Positions 32,930 to 44,015 of a DNA stretch of 64,000 nucleotides are shown here, piece after piece. This DNA comes from Undaria pinnatifida (Eukaryota > Sar > Phaeophyceae > Laminariales > Alariaceae). Position numbers and translations under genes: made by a program. The stretch's first letter is position 1. Each line of letters begins with the position of its first letter. Location of the stretch: the NCBI GenBank assembly GCA_012845835.1, contig JABAKD010000002.1:16763629-16827628 (forward strand), read 5' to 3'. Below the pieces are notes generated by a model that saw only the letters and a list, made by a program, of their open reading frames with translations, ran no database searches and was not told the DNA's origin.

Positions 32930-33770
32930 CGGCAACGGAGTCAATCGGGATCAGGGGCTACCGCCTTCGTAACGGCGAGGCCTGTACACTCACCTAGAAC
33001 CATCCCAGCATCAGAGGTCGTGACGGCGGGGAAGAGGTTTCTGGAGATAGAGGAATTCCGGGCGGCGAGGTGCCCACATGCTGCGGTGAAGCGGAGGTTG
33101 ATATGCGGCATGCACGACTGTGTCACCGATCGGGCGCGCAGGCGAATCAGCACCAACCCCTTGTGCCCGCGCTCTCCCGCACCCTCAAGAGCGTGTCAAT
33201 CAGTCACCAAGTGGAAAGCGGAGCCCCTCTCCACGCAAACAGGGATCTGCGAATGGGCGTCGTTGTCGAGGCGGGTGGCCTCCGAGATGCTACGGCTTCA
33301 GAGTATCGCGACGAACCGATACTCCTCGACGTCACGTATGCGGCCCCACAAGCGGGGGTCCACATGCGAGAAGGCAGCGCGGATCGAAACGAATCAGCTG
33401 CTTCCACTTCCGAAGCGCGCAAGCGCAACCACTACGCCCGTCCGGGACAGGTATCCTTCGACGAGCGCAGCTACAAACTCGCCACCCTCGCGGTGGAAAG
33501 CTTTGGGCGCCTCGGTGAAGAAGGCAGCGACCTGATGAATCGGGTAGCGGCGAACATCGTTGGAGGGACGGACGCATCGTCCCTAGCGCGGAAAGGCGTG
33601 CAAGAAGCGCCAATTCCAAATCATCTCCGTGATGACCACTCAGGTCGCGATTTCGCGCAGAGTTCATCGATATAGATTAGCTCTGAGGGACCGCCAGGCC
33701 GCGAGGGGGCGCGAGGAAGAAGCGGGAGGACTACGGCCACTGGCGTGGAGTGGTAATGTTGACGAGGATT
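32930..33770 (+). pseudogene. Non-LTR retrotransposon, C-terminal part only, two frameshifts
   Basis: The first frame ends near RFLEIEEFRAARCP; after an indel near 33070 a second frame reads PTCCGEAEVDMRHARLCHRS, a Cys/His cluster. This continues to PILLDVTYAAPQAG and NHYARPGQVSFDERSYKLAT, then a stop at 33675. A third frame resumes LALRDRQAARGREEE up to about 33770. Such a tail (Cys-Cys-His-Cys knuckle followed by a LDVT core resembling a PD-(D/E)XK nuclease) occurs after the reverse-transcriptase domain in some non-LTR elements; the nuclease reading is inference. No reverse-transcriptase core is present. It is unrelated in sequence to the 6345-7625 relic. Confidence 0.6.
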
Positions 33771-33774
33771 AAGG

Positions 33775-34460
33775 TAGACTAATAAATAGCTAAAACATAT
33801 GTAAGGAAAAGAAGCAGTAGATAAAAGAATATGTGGGGAAAGGAAATACGGGAAAGGTTGGCAAAATATACCACTGCTTTATGGAGGGATTATTCGACTT
33901 CGTAGATACTACTGCTTTACGGAAGGATCTTCGATTTACATCGGCACGAGATCTACGCCTATTGTCGGAGGGCAAAAGCAAAAATAATAGGATAGTAATA
34001 ATCGACAGTATGCCTGCGATGTTAGTGCGTCTACTGAGTGGGAGCACGGTGCCAAATAGGATTCGGTCCGGGCGCGGGATGAGGGCAGAGGTGTCAGACC
34101 AATTAAGATAGAGGTGTGGTCTATTATTCAGCACCCCGTTTCAAGCATTTCTTCAACCCCATAGCACACGAGAACACAAAAATAGGGCGTGGACTACTAT
34201 CTGTGCTTAATTTCCGCAGTCCAAATAGACGAAAGTCTCCTTGAAAAGGTCGACGCACACACACCCAGATCGACTTACTCCCACCCCAAAAAACTGATGC
34301 CGCCGGGAAAAAAAAACGAAAAGTGCAAGGTTTGCCCTGCAAACAATCCCGTCGCATCGCGCCTATCTAGGCGTACAAAACAAAAAAATATCGCACGACT
34401 AAGAATTCACATCCATGATCCCGTCTACTGGGGTCAATGAGCGGCCTGCCATTACTTCGA
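33775..34460. other. Non-coding stretch
   Basis: AT-rich 3' continuation of the retrotransposon relic, without recognised exons. Confidence 0.4.
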
Positions 34461-34463
34461 AAA

Positions 34464-34778
34464 GACGCATGCTACGATAGAGGTACACCTTTATTTGCCT
34501 GTTTTGTTTTCTGAATGACGGAGCTCCTTAACACTAATTCGTCGGGGAAAAAATAAAACAATGAGCCATTTTGTAGGCCATTTTTTTGCACGATTCTCTC
34601 GTTCGTTTTGTACCACCTACCTGAGGCGCCGTGGGACTTTTTCATCGTACGAACAACGTAGCAGTTTTTTCTTCTTCTCCGAATCAGTTTTTGGGAGAGA
34701 GAGGTCGTTAGCTCCCGAATTGAGGGGTAGTGTGGTTAGAAAGAAAAAAACGGACGCACCTCTATCATCGTCAGCACG
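34464..34778 (+). mobile_element. MITE family 1, copy
   Basis: The left end GACGCATGCTACGATAGAGG is followed by TACACCTTTATTTG and CTGAATGACGGAGCTCCTTAA. The right end is decayed (CACCTCTATCATCGTCAGCACG). No target duplication is evident. Confidence 0.75.
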
Positions 34779-34779
34779 G

Positions 34780-35595
34780 GTGAAAATGTTTAGCCAAAAA
34801 GCGCGAGCCGCCTTTTTTTTTTACCGCAATAATTCTGGTGGTCCCAATTCTGCAGTGTTAGTGTTATTTGCCTAGGATAAAGCATGGTAGTCGGGGAAGC
34901 TGGTTTGTGGCCCACGTATGCTTGCAGTTAAACGAGGAGGGAAAAAACACAAAACTGACCCTAACACTGTACTTTAAAATCCATCCCTATATAGGTATAA
35001 AAAAAAAACTCGCCCCGACCGTGGGACTTTAATGTGTTAAAATTAGTATATATATTAATGGGTTTTAAACCGGTTAATAATATTATACCTGGTACCTGGT
35101 AGATACTGTAAACTATTTACTATTAGAATGGAATATGAAGAATATGGCACATGACAATGAACGTCTTGCTCTGTGAAAAAATATTTAATACTTCAACGTC
35201 CATTGTCAAGTAAGTAATTTTTTTCTGGCAATAGAAGCTTGTCCGGAAAAAAAATAAATAATAACACGACCTTTTATTTTTGTTTAAAATTTGGCCGACC
35301 ACGATAAAACTCATACCGTGACAAATTTTCCCCCGGTTTCTATGCTGTATCCTAGATAATAAATCAGATGTCTCGTAAGAAAAGGGCTGCTGCAAAACTC
35401 TATACCATTAGTATTCTTAAAATGTAGCACCTGCCGTTTCGCTTGCCCCAAAAAGTGCAGTGGTGCAGTTAGGTGTAAACGGGTTATTTTGCATAATTGT
35501 ATGCATGTATGAATGCCATGCTTTCGAGCACCAGTCACTGTACGGTGGCAGTAATACCGTTTTGCTTTCTATACGAACCCTAGCCGAGCCAGTCA
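34780..35595. other. AT-rich non-coding stretch
   Basis: Two overlapping TACCTGGTA motifs lie at 35086-35101. No exon recognised. Confidence 0.4.
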
Positions 35596-35599
35596 ATGA

Positions 35600-36450
35600 A
35601 ATTTTCGGAGGTTGGGTTCCCAAATTGTGCGGGGCGGTATCGATCCGGGGGAACACCGTTTACGTCCCGGGGTTTTCGGAGGTGTAGATATGTTGAAGGT
35701 TTTCTGACCCGGGGATTGGACCCTATCCTCTCCGGGTGGCGCTGGTTTTACGTACAATCCTCAGCCTATCGGCGATCGGCCGGTGGGGTTAGGGTTTCGA
35801 CAGCACGCGGGCGATGTCGATCCGGGGGAACTCCGTTTTCGTCCCTGGTTTGCCGAACCTGTAGAGAAACGAAAGGATTTCTGAACCTGGGATGAGAACC
35901 TATCCTCCCCGACTGTTACTGGCTCTATGTATGCGTCCCACCTAACCAGCGATCGGCCGGTGGGATTGGGGTTTCCACACCGTTCCAGGCGGCATCGACC
36001 CGGGGGTTTTCTGTTTTCGTTCCGGGCTTGTCGAAGTTGGAACTGTATGGAATATTTCATGTACCGGAGATATAAATATATTCTCCCCAGATGGCGCTAT
36101 GGCTCTACCAGGTATGTGCAAGAACCGGCTAATCAGCAACCAGCTAGTGGCGTTGGGGTTTACAGAGCCGGTGTCCATCCGGTAGAACTCAGTTTTTGTC
36201 GCCGACCTATCGGAGTTGTAGAGACATGAAAGGATTTCTGAACCAGGGATTTGGCCCTATCCTACCCTGGTGGCACTGGCGCCATATACATGCCCCAGTG
36301 ATCAGCCCATGGGATTGGGGTTTCCACACCATGCGGGGCGATATCGACCCGGGAGAACTCGGTCTTCGTCCCCGGGCTGTCGGAGTTATAGACACATGGA
36401 AGGATGTCTGAACCGGAGATGGGGGCCTATCGTCCCCAGGTTCGGCAGAA
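35600..36450 (+). repeat. About 178-bp divergent tandem repeat, five units
   Basis: Landmarks TGGGGTTTCCACACC, (A/G)TCGA(T/C)CCGGG..AACTC.GTTTTCGTCC, GG.TTTCTGAACC.GGGAT, CCTATCCTCCCC and GATCGGCCGGTGGGATTGG recur in order. The GTCGATCCGG anchor is at 35639, 35817, 35994, 36174 and 36344, that is, spacings of 178, 177, 180 and 170 bp. Copies are roughly 70-80% alike by eye. Confidence 0.9.
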
Positions 36451-36454
36451 TTGG

Positions 36455-37300
36455 GGGGTTTGCCCCGAGGGGCAACCCTCGCCGCGCGCCCGCATTGGCC
36501 GACGGCGGGCTGGGGGGGGGGGGCTCGACCAATGGGATTGGGGCTCGGAGAACGCAGGGATTAATAGCGTTTGCGTATTATATAATTTGCTGTATTTTGG
36601 CGCGCTTTTCCTCTTCTGGGGGACGTCAATTCCCTCATTTTTCCGGGGTTCAATGTGGCGAAATGTCTAAATGCTCCCCATCTACACGTGTCCGTTCGTC
36701 CGATCCAACTACTGGAAGATACACTATAAACGAGCTACCAGGCATGCCTACAGCGAAATCAAGACGTACGCAAGTCAGAGAGCAAAGCACCAACAACCAA
36801 TCAAAAAAGGCAGCATGAAATTCGTCGAACTCACAGCTGACGTCCTTAGAATAGTTTTATAATATTATCTCGGCAGACCCGGAACTAGATTACCGAAATT
36901 TCTTTCTTTTGGAATGTCAAACATGTATATATGTGATCTTCCCCGACGTTCCTCCTTCTGCATTCCATGGCGTGTTTTCCCTCTGTCTCGCGCTGGGTTC
37001 AGCACGCCCTCCGGCCGTTGACTCGTTGCCACCCTGCTACTGCACGAGGAGACGCTTCTCCGTGAGAGTTTTTCTTTTGACGCTCTTCTTGCCTGGCTAA
37101 CACACACCAACGACGCCACACACGCCTTCGGAACTTTACAGGCGCGGGAAACGCGAAAAAAACACAAGAAGTGGCGATTACAGTATCGGGGGCACGTATT
37201 CTAACCGTCCGAACTGCTGGGGTACGGGGTGCATCCGGGCTATATGCTATGCAGGGGGATCTTGGAAATGCGAGCATAGCACGATGCATATTGTACTCTA
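36455..37300. other. Non-coding stretch
   Basis: An inverted family 2 fragment (GAACTCACAGCTGACG) lies at 36825. No exon recognised. Confidence 0.4.
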
Positions 37301-37305
37301 TATGT

Positions 37306-37568
37306 GACGCGTGTTACGATAGAGGGTGCACCAATTTTTTTCTAATACTACCCCCCAATTTGGAGAGCTTAAGACCTCTCCCAAAACGTGATTGTGGAAA
37401 ATAATAAAATAAAATTGCCAGACCGGATGAAAAAACCCCATGGCCTACGTACACAACAAGAATCATGCAACAAAAAAGTGGTCTATTTCCGACGAATTTG
37501 GGTTAAGGAGCCCCGTCATTCAGACAAAAAAAAAACCAAAAAATGCTACCACTGTCGTAGCATGCGTC
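37306..37568 (-). mobile_element. MITE family 1, near-complete copy
   Basis: Both termini are present: GACGCGTGTTACGATAGAGG at the left and the complement, CTGTCGTAGCATGCGTC, at the right. The interior reads as the complement of the 15090 copy (GAGAGCTTAAGACCTCTCC, CCGGATGAAAAAACCCCATGG, GGGTTAAGGAGCCCCGTCAT). 263 bp; no target duplication seen. Confidence 0.8.
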
Positions 37569-37810
37569 CGGTACTACGGTGCATTGTTATTATAATAGTC
37601 GCACCCCGCTGCGACCCGAGTAGACGTTGGATAAGGCCGTACCTCACATGTAAAGGGTTTTGGTTGCTATACCTGATGTCCAAACGAAAATTTCCTTTCG
37701 GGACTTCTGAGGGAAAACGGGTAGAGTATTTGAAGGCGGATGGTACATTTTCCTTAGATACGAGCTGTTTACGCACTCAGGTTGGCTAAGGGGTATCTCA
37801 TGAGCGGCCC

Positions 37811-38376
37811 AATCAACCTAGAGTCTTTTTACCGAGCACAGCATCCAAGTCGGCCGAATCACAACCCTAGAGCCTTCGCAAGCCACGGCATCCAAGCACA
37901 GGTGACCTTAAGGTAGCGTTCGGGGTAGGGTTAGGGTTCTGATCGGGTGGTTGGCGTTAGGCGGCACGGCCAAACCCCCGAAAATATATACTACTATCAA
38001 ACTTGAAATGGGGCTCGGGAAAACAGGACGATTTCAGCATCAGCCACACGAATCAATGCGGGCTGCCAGATTAGAGAGCCCTTCGGGGTACACAATCAAC
38101 CTAGAGTCTTTTTACCGAGCACAGCATCCAAGTCGGCCGAATCACAACCCTAGAGCCTTCGCAAGCCACGGCATCCAAGCACAGGTGACCTTAAGGTAGC
38201 GTTCGGGGTAGGGTTAGGGTTCTGATCGGGTGGTTGGCGTTAGGCGGCACGGCCAAACCCCCGAAAATATATACTACTATCAAACTTGAAATGGGGCTCG
38301 GGAAAACAGGACGATTTCAGCATCAGCCACACGAATCAATGCGGGCTGCCAGATTAGAGAGCCCTTCGGGGTACAC
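37811..38376 (+). repeat. 283-bp tandem duplication, two near-identical copies
   Basis: AATCAACCTAGAGTC begins at 37811 and 38094, and the copies appear identical over nearly their whole length. The unit includes GGGTAGGGTTAGGGTTC, a short telomere-like string that is not itself an array. Confidence 0.95.
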
Positions 38377-38379
38377 AAC

Positions 38380-39100
38380 CTCTTGTTAAGCGACACCCGT
38401 GGGGCACCCACGTCCGTCCCTGATCAAGCCCGGAGTAATCCGTGTTTGGTGACGGCGGACTGACTGGCGGGTGCTGCTGGAGAGCATATGGATAGCGTAT
38501 ATTTTGTTGTATTCGAGGCTCATAACCTGTTGCTGGTGGGCGTTTTTTACCACCGGGTATTCCCATGGCAGAGAGCGCCTGTGTGACCGAAACTTCCACA
38601 ATTTCGCTTGATAATTCCGGGTTGCCTTGTTGCGGCCGTCGTTGACATGTCCTAGTAACTACGCCATACAAAACTACTTGCTGTAAGCCCTGTCGACGAC
38701 GCCGAATTCGACAATCTTGCGACGTCGGGATGTCTACTGGTTGAGATGTGCTTCTTTCTCTTTTGCTGAGGATGGGTGATGTTCTGGCGCCAAGGTAAAC
38801 TGTGATGCGTGGAGACTATCTGGATCAGTGGCACCGCGGAGGATGTCTTTGTATGGATGTTTTGGGCGCTTGCTAGATGCCGTGGAGGAGACACCAGGTT
38901 TAACGCCTTCGAAAATTAGCAATGGAGTTGAGAGGTCAAGCCGGGTGGCGGTGGGCCCGGTGTACGATCAAGTGTCGCACTGGCGGTTGCGACACCTCGA
39001 CGGAGACTGGGTGGCAGGGGTGCCAGAATGCAGTGCAGGGGATGAGCTTCCGCGTCAGCAGCGAGCGAAGAGCGGAAAGGATGGATCTGTGCAGGAGGGG
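38380..39100. other. Region with open frames of unknown meaning
   Basis: A 105-codon minus frame (38671-38354) and short plus frames at 38828-39194 show no recognised motif. CCTGTCGACGACGCC at 38690 resembles the CTGCCGACGACGCC string seen beside the small LTR elements. Confidence 0.3.
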
Positions 39101-39104
39101 GGTG

Positions 39105-39610
39105 TTTCCGGAATGCCCACTTGGCATTGACTCTCGCACGCGTCAGGCTCGGGAAGGTGGTTGCGGTGACCGGACGCCAAGGAAGAACGGATAATTCGGT
39201 TATACTACCGGAATGCCCAATTTTCGCCCACGCTCACATGCGTCGGGCGTCAGGCCAGGGTTTTTTTCGCTACGACGTGGCGCTGAGGGAAAACGGAGGA
39301 TCAGTAATATTGCCGGACTGCCCGCTTGGTGCCGACGCTCACATGCGTCTGGCTAAGGGGGTGTTGCAGCGGCGCCGCTTCACAAGGAAGAACAGAGGAT
39401 ATGATACAATGGAAGGATTATACATTGTTACCGGGTCATGACCGGGATGCCCGCAGGAGCACACGCTCTCGGCCGCCGAGGGTGGGGGGAGGTGTTGCAG
39501 CGCCGGGGCGTCGGGAAGGGACTGGGGATCCGTTGTATGGAAGGCGTACAGTTTGTTGCCGGGCCGTGACCGAGATTCCCGCTTTACACCGACGGTAGTT
39601 GTGCGTCGGG
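39105..39610 (+). repeat. Divergent tandem repeat of 100-128 bp, five units
   Basis: Units start with CCGGAATGCCC(A/G), near 39108, 39208, 39314, 39440 and 39568, then GC(C/T)GACGCTCACATGCGTC(G/T)GGC and GTGTTGCAGCGCCG. Divergence is high, so the array is old. Confidence 0.8.
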
Positions 39611-39614
39611 CAGG

Positions 39615-40130
39615 GGGGATGTTGTAGCGCCGTGGTTCAAGGGGTCAACTAAGAAAAGCGTGGCGACTGCCCGGACCAGTGTGATGCGAGGGGCCTGTCT
39701 GTATGGGTCAGGATCTAGCTGTCGAGAAGCTCATTGTCGCAACAGGAAAGGAGGAGCGCCCCAGGCGAGGGAGGTTATCCATTGCGTGTGGACAACCGTG
39801 TGCGACGAAAGCATGCACGAAGGAACCACGGATTTCACGCGCGCGGAGATATTTCGTCGCGAAGATGATGAATAAACGTGCCCGCGTCCTCTAAAGAAGG
39901 GGTACTCGGGCACGGGATTGTGAAACGACGCGCGCTAGTGTCACAGGAAAACGGACCAGGAAAGCCTGGCGTGCACGAGTTCGAATCCCGGCATCATCGG
40001 TAAAAATAAAAGGCCTCATAGGTTCTTGTATCTCTAGAGACTTGTTAAGCGGCGAGGGGAGAGCCCCGGAGATCCCAGCTACGAAGTCGACGAGATTCAA
40101 TCGACGAACTCGGAAACATACATCTTGTTG
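39615..40130. other. Non-coding stretch with a B-box-like string
   Basis: GAGTTCGAATCCCGGC near 39978 matches a tRNA T-loop, but no A box or acceptor stem is found upstream in the right register. Confidence 0.4.
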
Positions 40131-40136
40131 GCTATA

Positions 40137-40194
40137 TAGCACTACCCACTGAGCTACCTAGCCACGTGACTTAAGTAGCTCAGTGGGTAGTGCT
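40137..40194. repeat. Head-to-head tRNA-A-box-like inverted repeat
   Basis: TAGCACTACCCACTGAGCTAC at 40137-40157 and its exact complement at 40174-40194 frame a 16-bp spacer. The arm reads GTAGCTCAGTGGGTAGTGC, close to a tRNA D-arm/A box. On the minus strand GAGTTCG...GAATCTCG follows at about 40110, a B box split by 6 bp. Likely a tRNA-derived SINE relic that was partly inverted; no complete tRNA folds. Confidence 0.6.
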
Positions 40195-40599
40195 AGTTAA
40201 CCAAAACCCGAGCGTCGGAGAAAGACAATTTCGATATGCGCGCAGAGCAGCTTGAAGGAAGAAGTGCCGAGCAAAGCACCCGGTTCTAACTTTGCGGCGC
40301 TTACTAACGGCATACACTGGCGGCCGTCGTCGACATGGTGTTCTCCCGGCAATATGGGCGGCAGCGTACACCGTATCAACAAGGTAGCAGCCGGTAACGA
40401 CACTAACAATCGTGGTTCGTAAGGTCTGCATCAAACTCGGCGTCAATCCACACGACACGGACAACGTTTCGCGATAGCAGTCCAGTAGACTAACACAATA
40501 CGTGTTAAACACGTACACCATAACACCCCCCCAAGTATATAAAAAGCAATACTTTACATGTCATATGCGGAACAAACGTACTGACCTCCCAAACGCTGG

Positions 40600-40715
40600 A
40601 GGTGTCTCTATTAGGAGTAGGAGCGGTGCTCTGTCTCGATAGGGATGTGTGGTCAATGGTCAAATTTCCAATGCAATCAACGATGGAGTACGCCCCTCCC
40701 CCGCCCCCCACCAAG
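40600..40715 (-). repeat. Dispersed repeat family 3, inverted copy
   Basis: GGAGGTGTCTCTATTAGGAG, GGAGCGGTGCTC.GTCTCGATAGGGATG and GGAGTACGCCCCTCCCCC are the complement of the copy at 62520-62670. Confidence 0.6.
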
Positions 40716-41192
40716 TCGTCCAAGACGACATTCTCCGGGCCTGTCGGGCGTATTGAGGGTTCTAGCCATCGGTCCGGGCGCAGTCGGGCGGATTACTCGC
40801 CGGTCCCCACGCATTCAGAACTGAATGACGTTCACGACCTAAATGTGATGATATCCATGAGCCCGGTTATTGTGGTTAAAGCGTAACACCGGTCGCTGAT
40901 GTAAACATAAACCAGATCCTGGTTAAGTGGGGGACTCCCTTCATGTTTTGGTATTGATTGGTGGAAAATCTTGCCGCATGTCGCGTTTGTTTCTTTCATA
41001 TCACCGTTATCGCTTTTCCTCGATCCTGCCAATCGATCGGTACTTATACCGGTACCTACATACGCAATTGCGCCTCGTGCAAGATATGTAGCCTATACGT
41101 AATATAGCACACAATATAAGCAAACCTACAATACATATAATATAAAATATATTCATATAGGATACCTGTTTGCTAACTAGGCAAACCTAACA

Positions 41193-41219
41193 GGGAATAC
41201 ACACGTTGTGTGTATTCCC
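41193..41219. repeat. Perfect 12-bp hairpin
   Basis: GGGAATACACAC and GTGTGTATTCCC are separated by three bases. Confidence 0.8.
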
Positions 41220-41284
41220 AAGCAATCTCATAAAAAACGCCGGCTGTGAGTACGACCGTATCGGTCCACTCTCGGCTTGGCTTC

Positions 41285-41905
41285 GAAGCTGTGCGCTGCA
41301 TCATCATCCCAGCTGCTACTGTAAAACAGAACTTGCTGGCTTGGGCCCTGCACCCTCCACCACCCACGCAGTACCGAGAACGGTTACACCGTACTGTGTG
41401 AGTAGCCGCTGAAACCCGAAAAAAAGAAAAGCGAAGCATTACTCGCGCGCTACATCACCATTGTAGATGCTGCTAAAACAAGCCACTGCAGACGTGGGGC
41501 CTGTGTGATCAACCACTCAAGCATCATCCATCAATGTAACGGCGCGGAGAACGGTTACCTCGCGCTATGAAAACGTCCGCCCAATACCATAATTAGGGGT
41601 AAAAAATATTCGAGCGCCACCTCGTCATCGCAGCTGCTGCTTATAAACGATATGCTGGCTTGGGCCCGGCATCCTCTTTTACCCACTCAGCTCGGAGAAA
41701 ATTTTCACCGCGCTGTGTGAATACCCTCCCAACACCGCAAAAATAGCAAAATAGACAGTCGCGTGCTTCACCATCATCGCAGATGCTACTAAAACAATAT
41801 CTGTCGGCTCGGGCCCTGAATCATCCATCCCTCTAGCATCGTCCATCACTCAAGCAGCACGGAGAAATGTTACACCGCGCCGTGAAGGTACCCGCCCAAT
41901 GGCAA
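41285..41905 (+). repeat. About 160-bp divergent tandem repeat, four units
   Basis: Recurring landmarks are CATCATCGCAGATGCTACTAAAAC, GGCTTGGGCCCTGCATC and CACGGAGAA.GTTACACCGCGC.GTGAA, at about 41298, 41455, 41625 and 41772. Confidence 0.75.
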
Positions 41906-42184
41906 ACTTGAAAAACAATAACAACAACAGCCCCAGCCAAAACCGAACTTAAAACGCAAAAAAAAGTATAGCACAGCCTAAAACCTAAAATAAAATGCCC
42001 GACGAGGAAGACGACGTAGATCTTGCCCGTCGACCCTGTTGCCTCCTTCGACGGCGAAAGGACACGCACGAGCGAGGCCTACCGCGACATCTATCTTGCC
42101 TCCCGCCATGGGCTGGGTACCACTATCCATGGGCTACGCACAAACATTCAGTACAAGCAGAAAAGAAAGAAGCAAAATATTAGG

Positions 42185-42310
42185 GGTGTTCACGGGTCTG
42201 GTCGCTTCCTGCGGGTCGAGTCGAGTCGGGTCGGGTCGGGTCGGGTCGGACCAGGGTGATCCGACCCGACCCGTAAAGTTTGAAAACCTCCTGGCCCGAA
42301 CCCTTGTGCG
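42185..42310 (+). repeat. GGGTC-rich hairpin element, copy 1
   Basis: Repeated GTCGGGTCGGGTCGG is followed by CAGGGTGAT, then CCGACCCGACCCG, TTTGAAAACCTCCTG and GCCCGAAC. A related element with the same order lies at 53500-53720. Confidence 0.65.
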
Positions 42311-42499
42311 GGATGTATTTTTTCCGGAGAAAATGGGGTTGAAAACAATACATCCAAGCCTTCCGAGTAGCGGCGTCAACGGGGACACAGAAAAATGGCA
42401 TCAGCGTCGATAGTACCGAGCGAGCCGTGAACCCAGCCACAGGGGCATCTCGGCTCCCTGATACACGCGCAATCCGACAATTTGGTGAGTTGGGACCAC

Positions 42500-42910
42500 C
42501 ACAACAAATCCCTTCCGTGCCCTCCTCCCTCCCCCCTCTCCTTCCCTTCTCCTTCCTCTCCCTCCCTTTCCCCCCGTCCCTACCCCCCATCCCCTCTCCT
42601 CCTCCTCCTCCTCCTTTCTTCCTTCTCTCTCTGTCCCCCTTATCCCCCTTCCCCCTCTTCGTCCCTTCCCCCCCCCCCCTCCCCCCCCCCCCCCTCCCCC
42701 ATCCTCCTTCCCTCCTTCCCCTTCTCCCTTTGCCTCCCCTCCTCCTTCCCTCTCCCCCCCCCCCCTCCCCCCCCCCTTCCCTTCCCCCTGAGTTCACGCA
42801 CGCCTTACGGTACCGCGTTCTCGTCAGCACCGGCTACCGATTGCCCTCATTAATCCCCCTCTCCCCCCCTCCTTCCCCTCCCCTCCCTCTCCCCCCTCTC
42901 CTTCCTGAGT
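42500..42910 (+). repeat. CT-rich (pyrimidine) low-complexity tract
   Basis: About 400 bp of C and T runs, with two short GAGTTCACGCA.. islands at 42790 and 42907 that repeat each other. Pro/Ser-rich frames through it are composition artefacts. Confidence 0.85.
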
Positions 42911-42919
42911 TCACGCAGT

Positions 42920-43915
42920 TCTTTCGATACCACACTGTTATCACCACTGACTACTCTCGATTTTTCCGTTTGTTTATCACGGGGACCAACGCCATTGCTG
43001 CTGTGTTCCAAACACCCGGGTGCTTTCTTTATACGCCGATGCAATGTCCTGGACAAAAACCCTATCCTACAAGACCCTATATCACAGGATCCGAGAGAAA
43101 TCTTCATCTTCGCTTTAATTTTCTTCGGTCAACCACTTCGTTTCTCCCCCCCCCACGCCCACCCCCACCCGTATGTATCCCACAACAGCACCACCTGCTG
43201 TGAGGACTGTAGGAGCTTATCTATCACTCGACCCACCGGACAATACTTCTTTTTATTTTTGCGTACACCACGAACACGTCGCCACAATAGCAACAGTTGT
43301 GAGGTTGCCGCGGTGAGCGCCTATTTTCAGTCGATTCACAATATTCTACACGATGACCATCGGTGCTGCTCGAGCTCGACGTCTCGTAAAAGACTCTGCG
43401 CTAGCCTCTGAAGGCCGTCTTCGGTTGGTCATCTGAGCGCGCGCGCTCATCGCATCTTGACACCGTCTATCGATATGACCCTTGTGCGCTTCAACACGAT
43501 CCACCCACACCAACAACGCCTCCTTCTAATCCTCCTCCGATGCCTTGTTCCCTTCTTATCACGCAACCTTCGCCCCCGTCCGTTCCGAAAAAAAACGCGG
43601 GATCGGCCCGCTTGTGACAGCGGGGGGGGGGGGGAGGGAGGGGGGGGAGTAACGTAATGCATGGCTGTATTCCTAAGGATTATGGACCCCGGGGGGGGGG
43701 CGGGGGATATCATGCATCCGCTTTTCCGTGGTCCGCGACTTCGAACCACGCGAGCGCCGGACGATGAGAACAATTCCGTCCTGAGGTGTTATCTGCGTGG
43801 TCACTTCGGCAATAGCATCTTGGATACTACAATAAAGCGCTGCCGTTTGGTTTAGGTTAGCTGTTAGCTCTGGTATAAACAAAACAGGGTGGCGGCAGCA
43901 GTGGTGTTGATCGTG
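42920..43915. other. Non-coding stretch
   Basis: Poly-C and poly-G interruptions at 43146, 43621 and 43690. No exon recognised. Confidence 0.4.
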
Positions 43916-43917
43916 TT

Positions 43918-43997
43918 GTTGTTGTTGTTGTTGTGGTGGTGGTGGTGGTGGTGGTGGTGGTGGTGGTGGTGGTGGTGGTGGTGGTGGTGGTGGTGGC
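43918..43997 (+). repeat. (GGT/GTT)n trinucleotide array
   Basis: About 80 bp of GTT then GGT repeats, read as Val or Gly runs. The open plus-strand frame starting at 43933 begins inside this array and its 5' part should not be taken as protein. Confidence 0.95.
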
Positions 43998-44015
43998 AGC
44001 GGTGGCGGTGGTGTT

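Noticed and set aside
37925-37945. Interstitial telomere repeat
   Set aside because: Only GGGTAGGGTTAGGG is present, without an array; it belongs to the 283-bp duplicated unit.
40170-40250. tRNA gene on the plus strand
   Set aside because: A good D-arm-like string but no matching T-arm or acceptor stem downstream.
42427-43203. 258-codon Pro/Ser-rich ORF
   Set aside because: It follows a CT-rich low-complexity tract; no recognisable domain.
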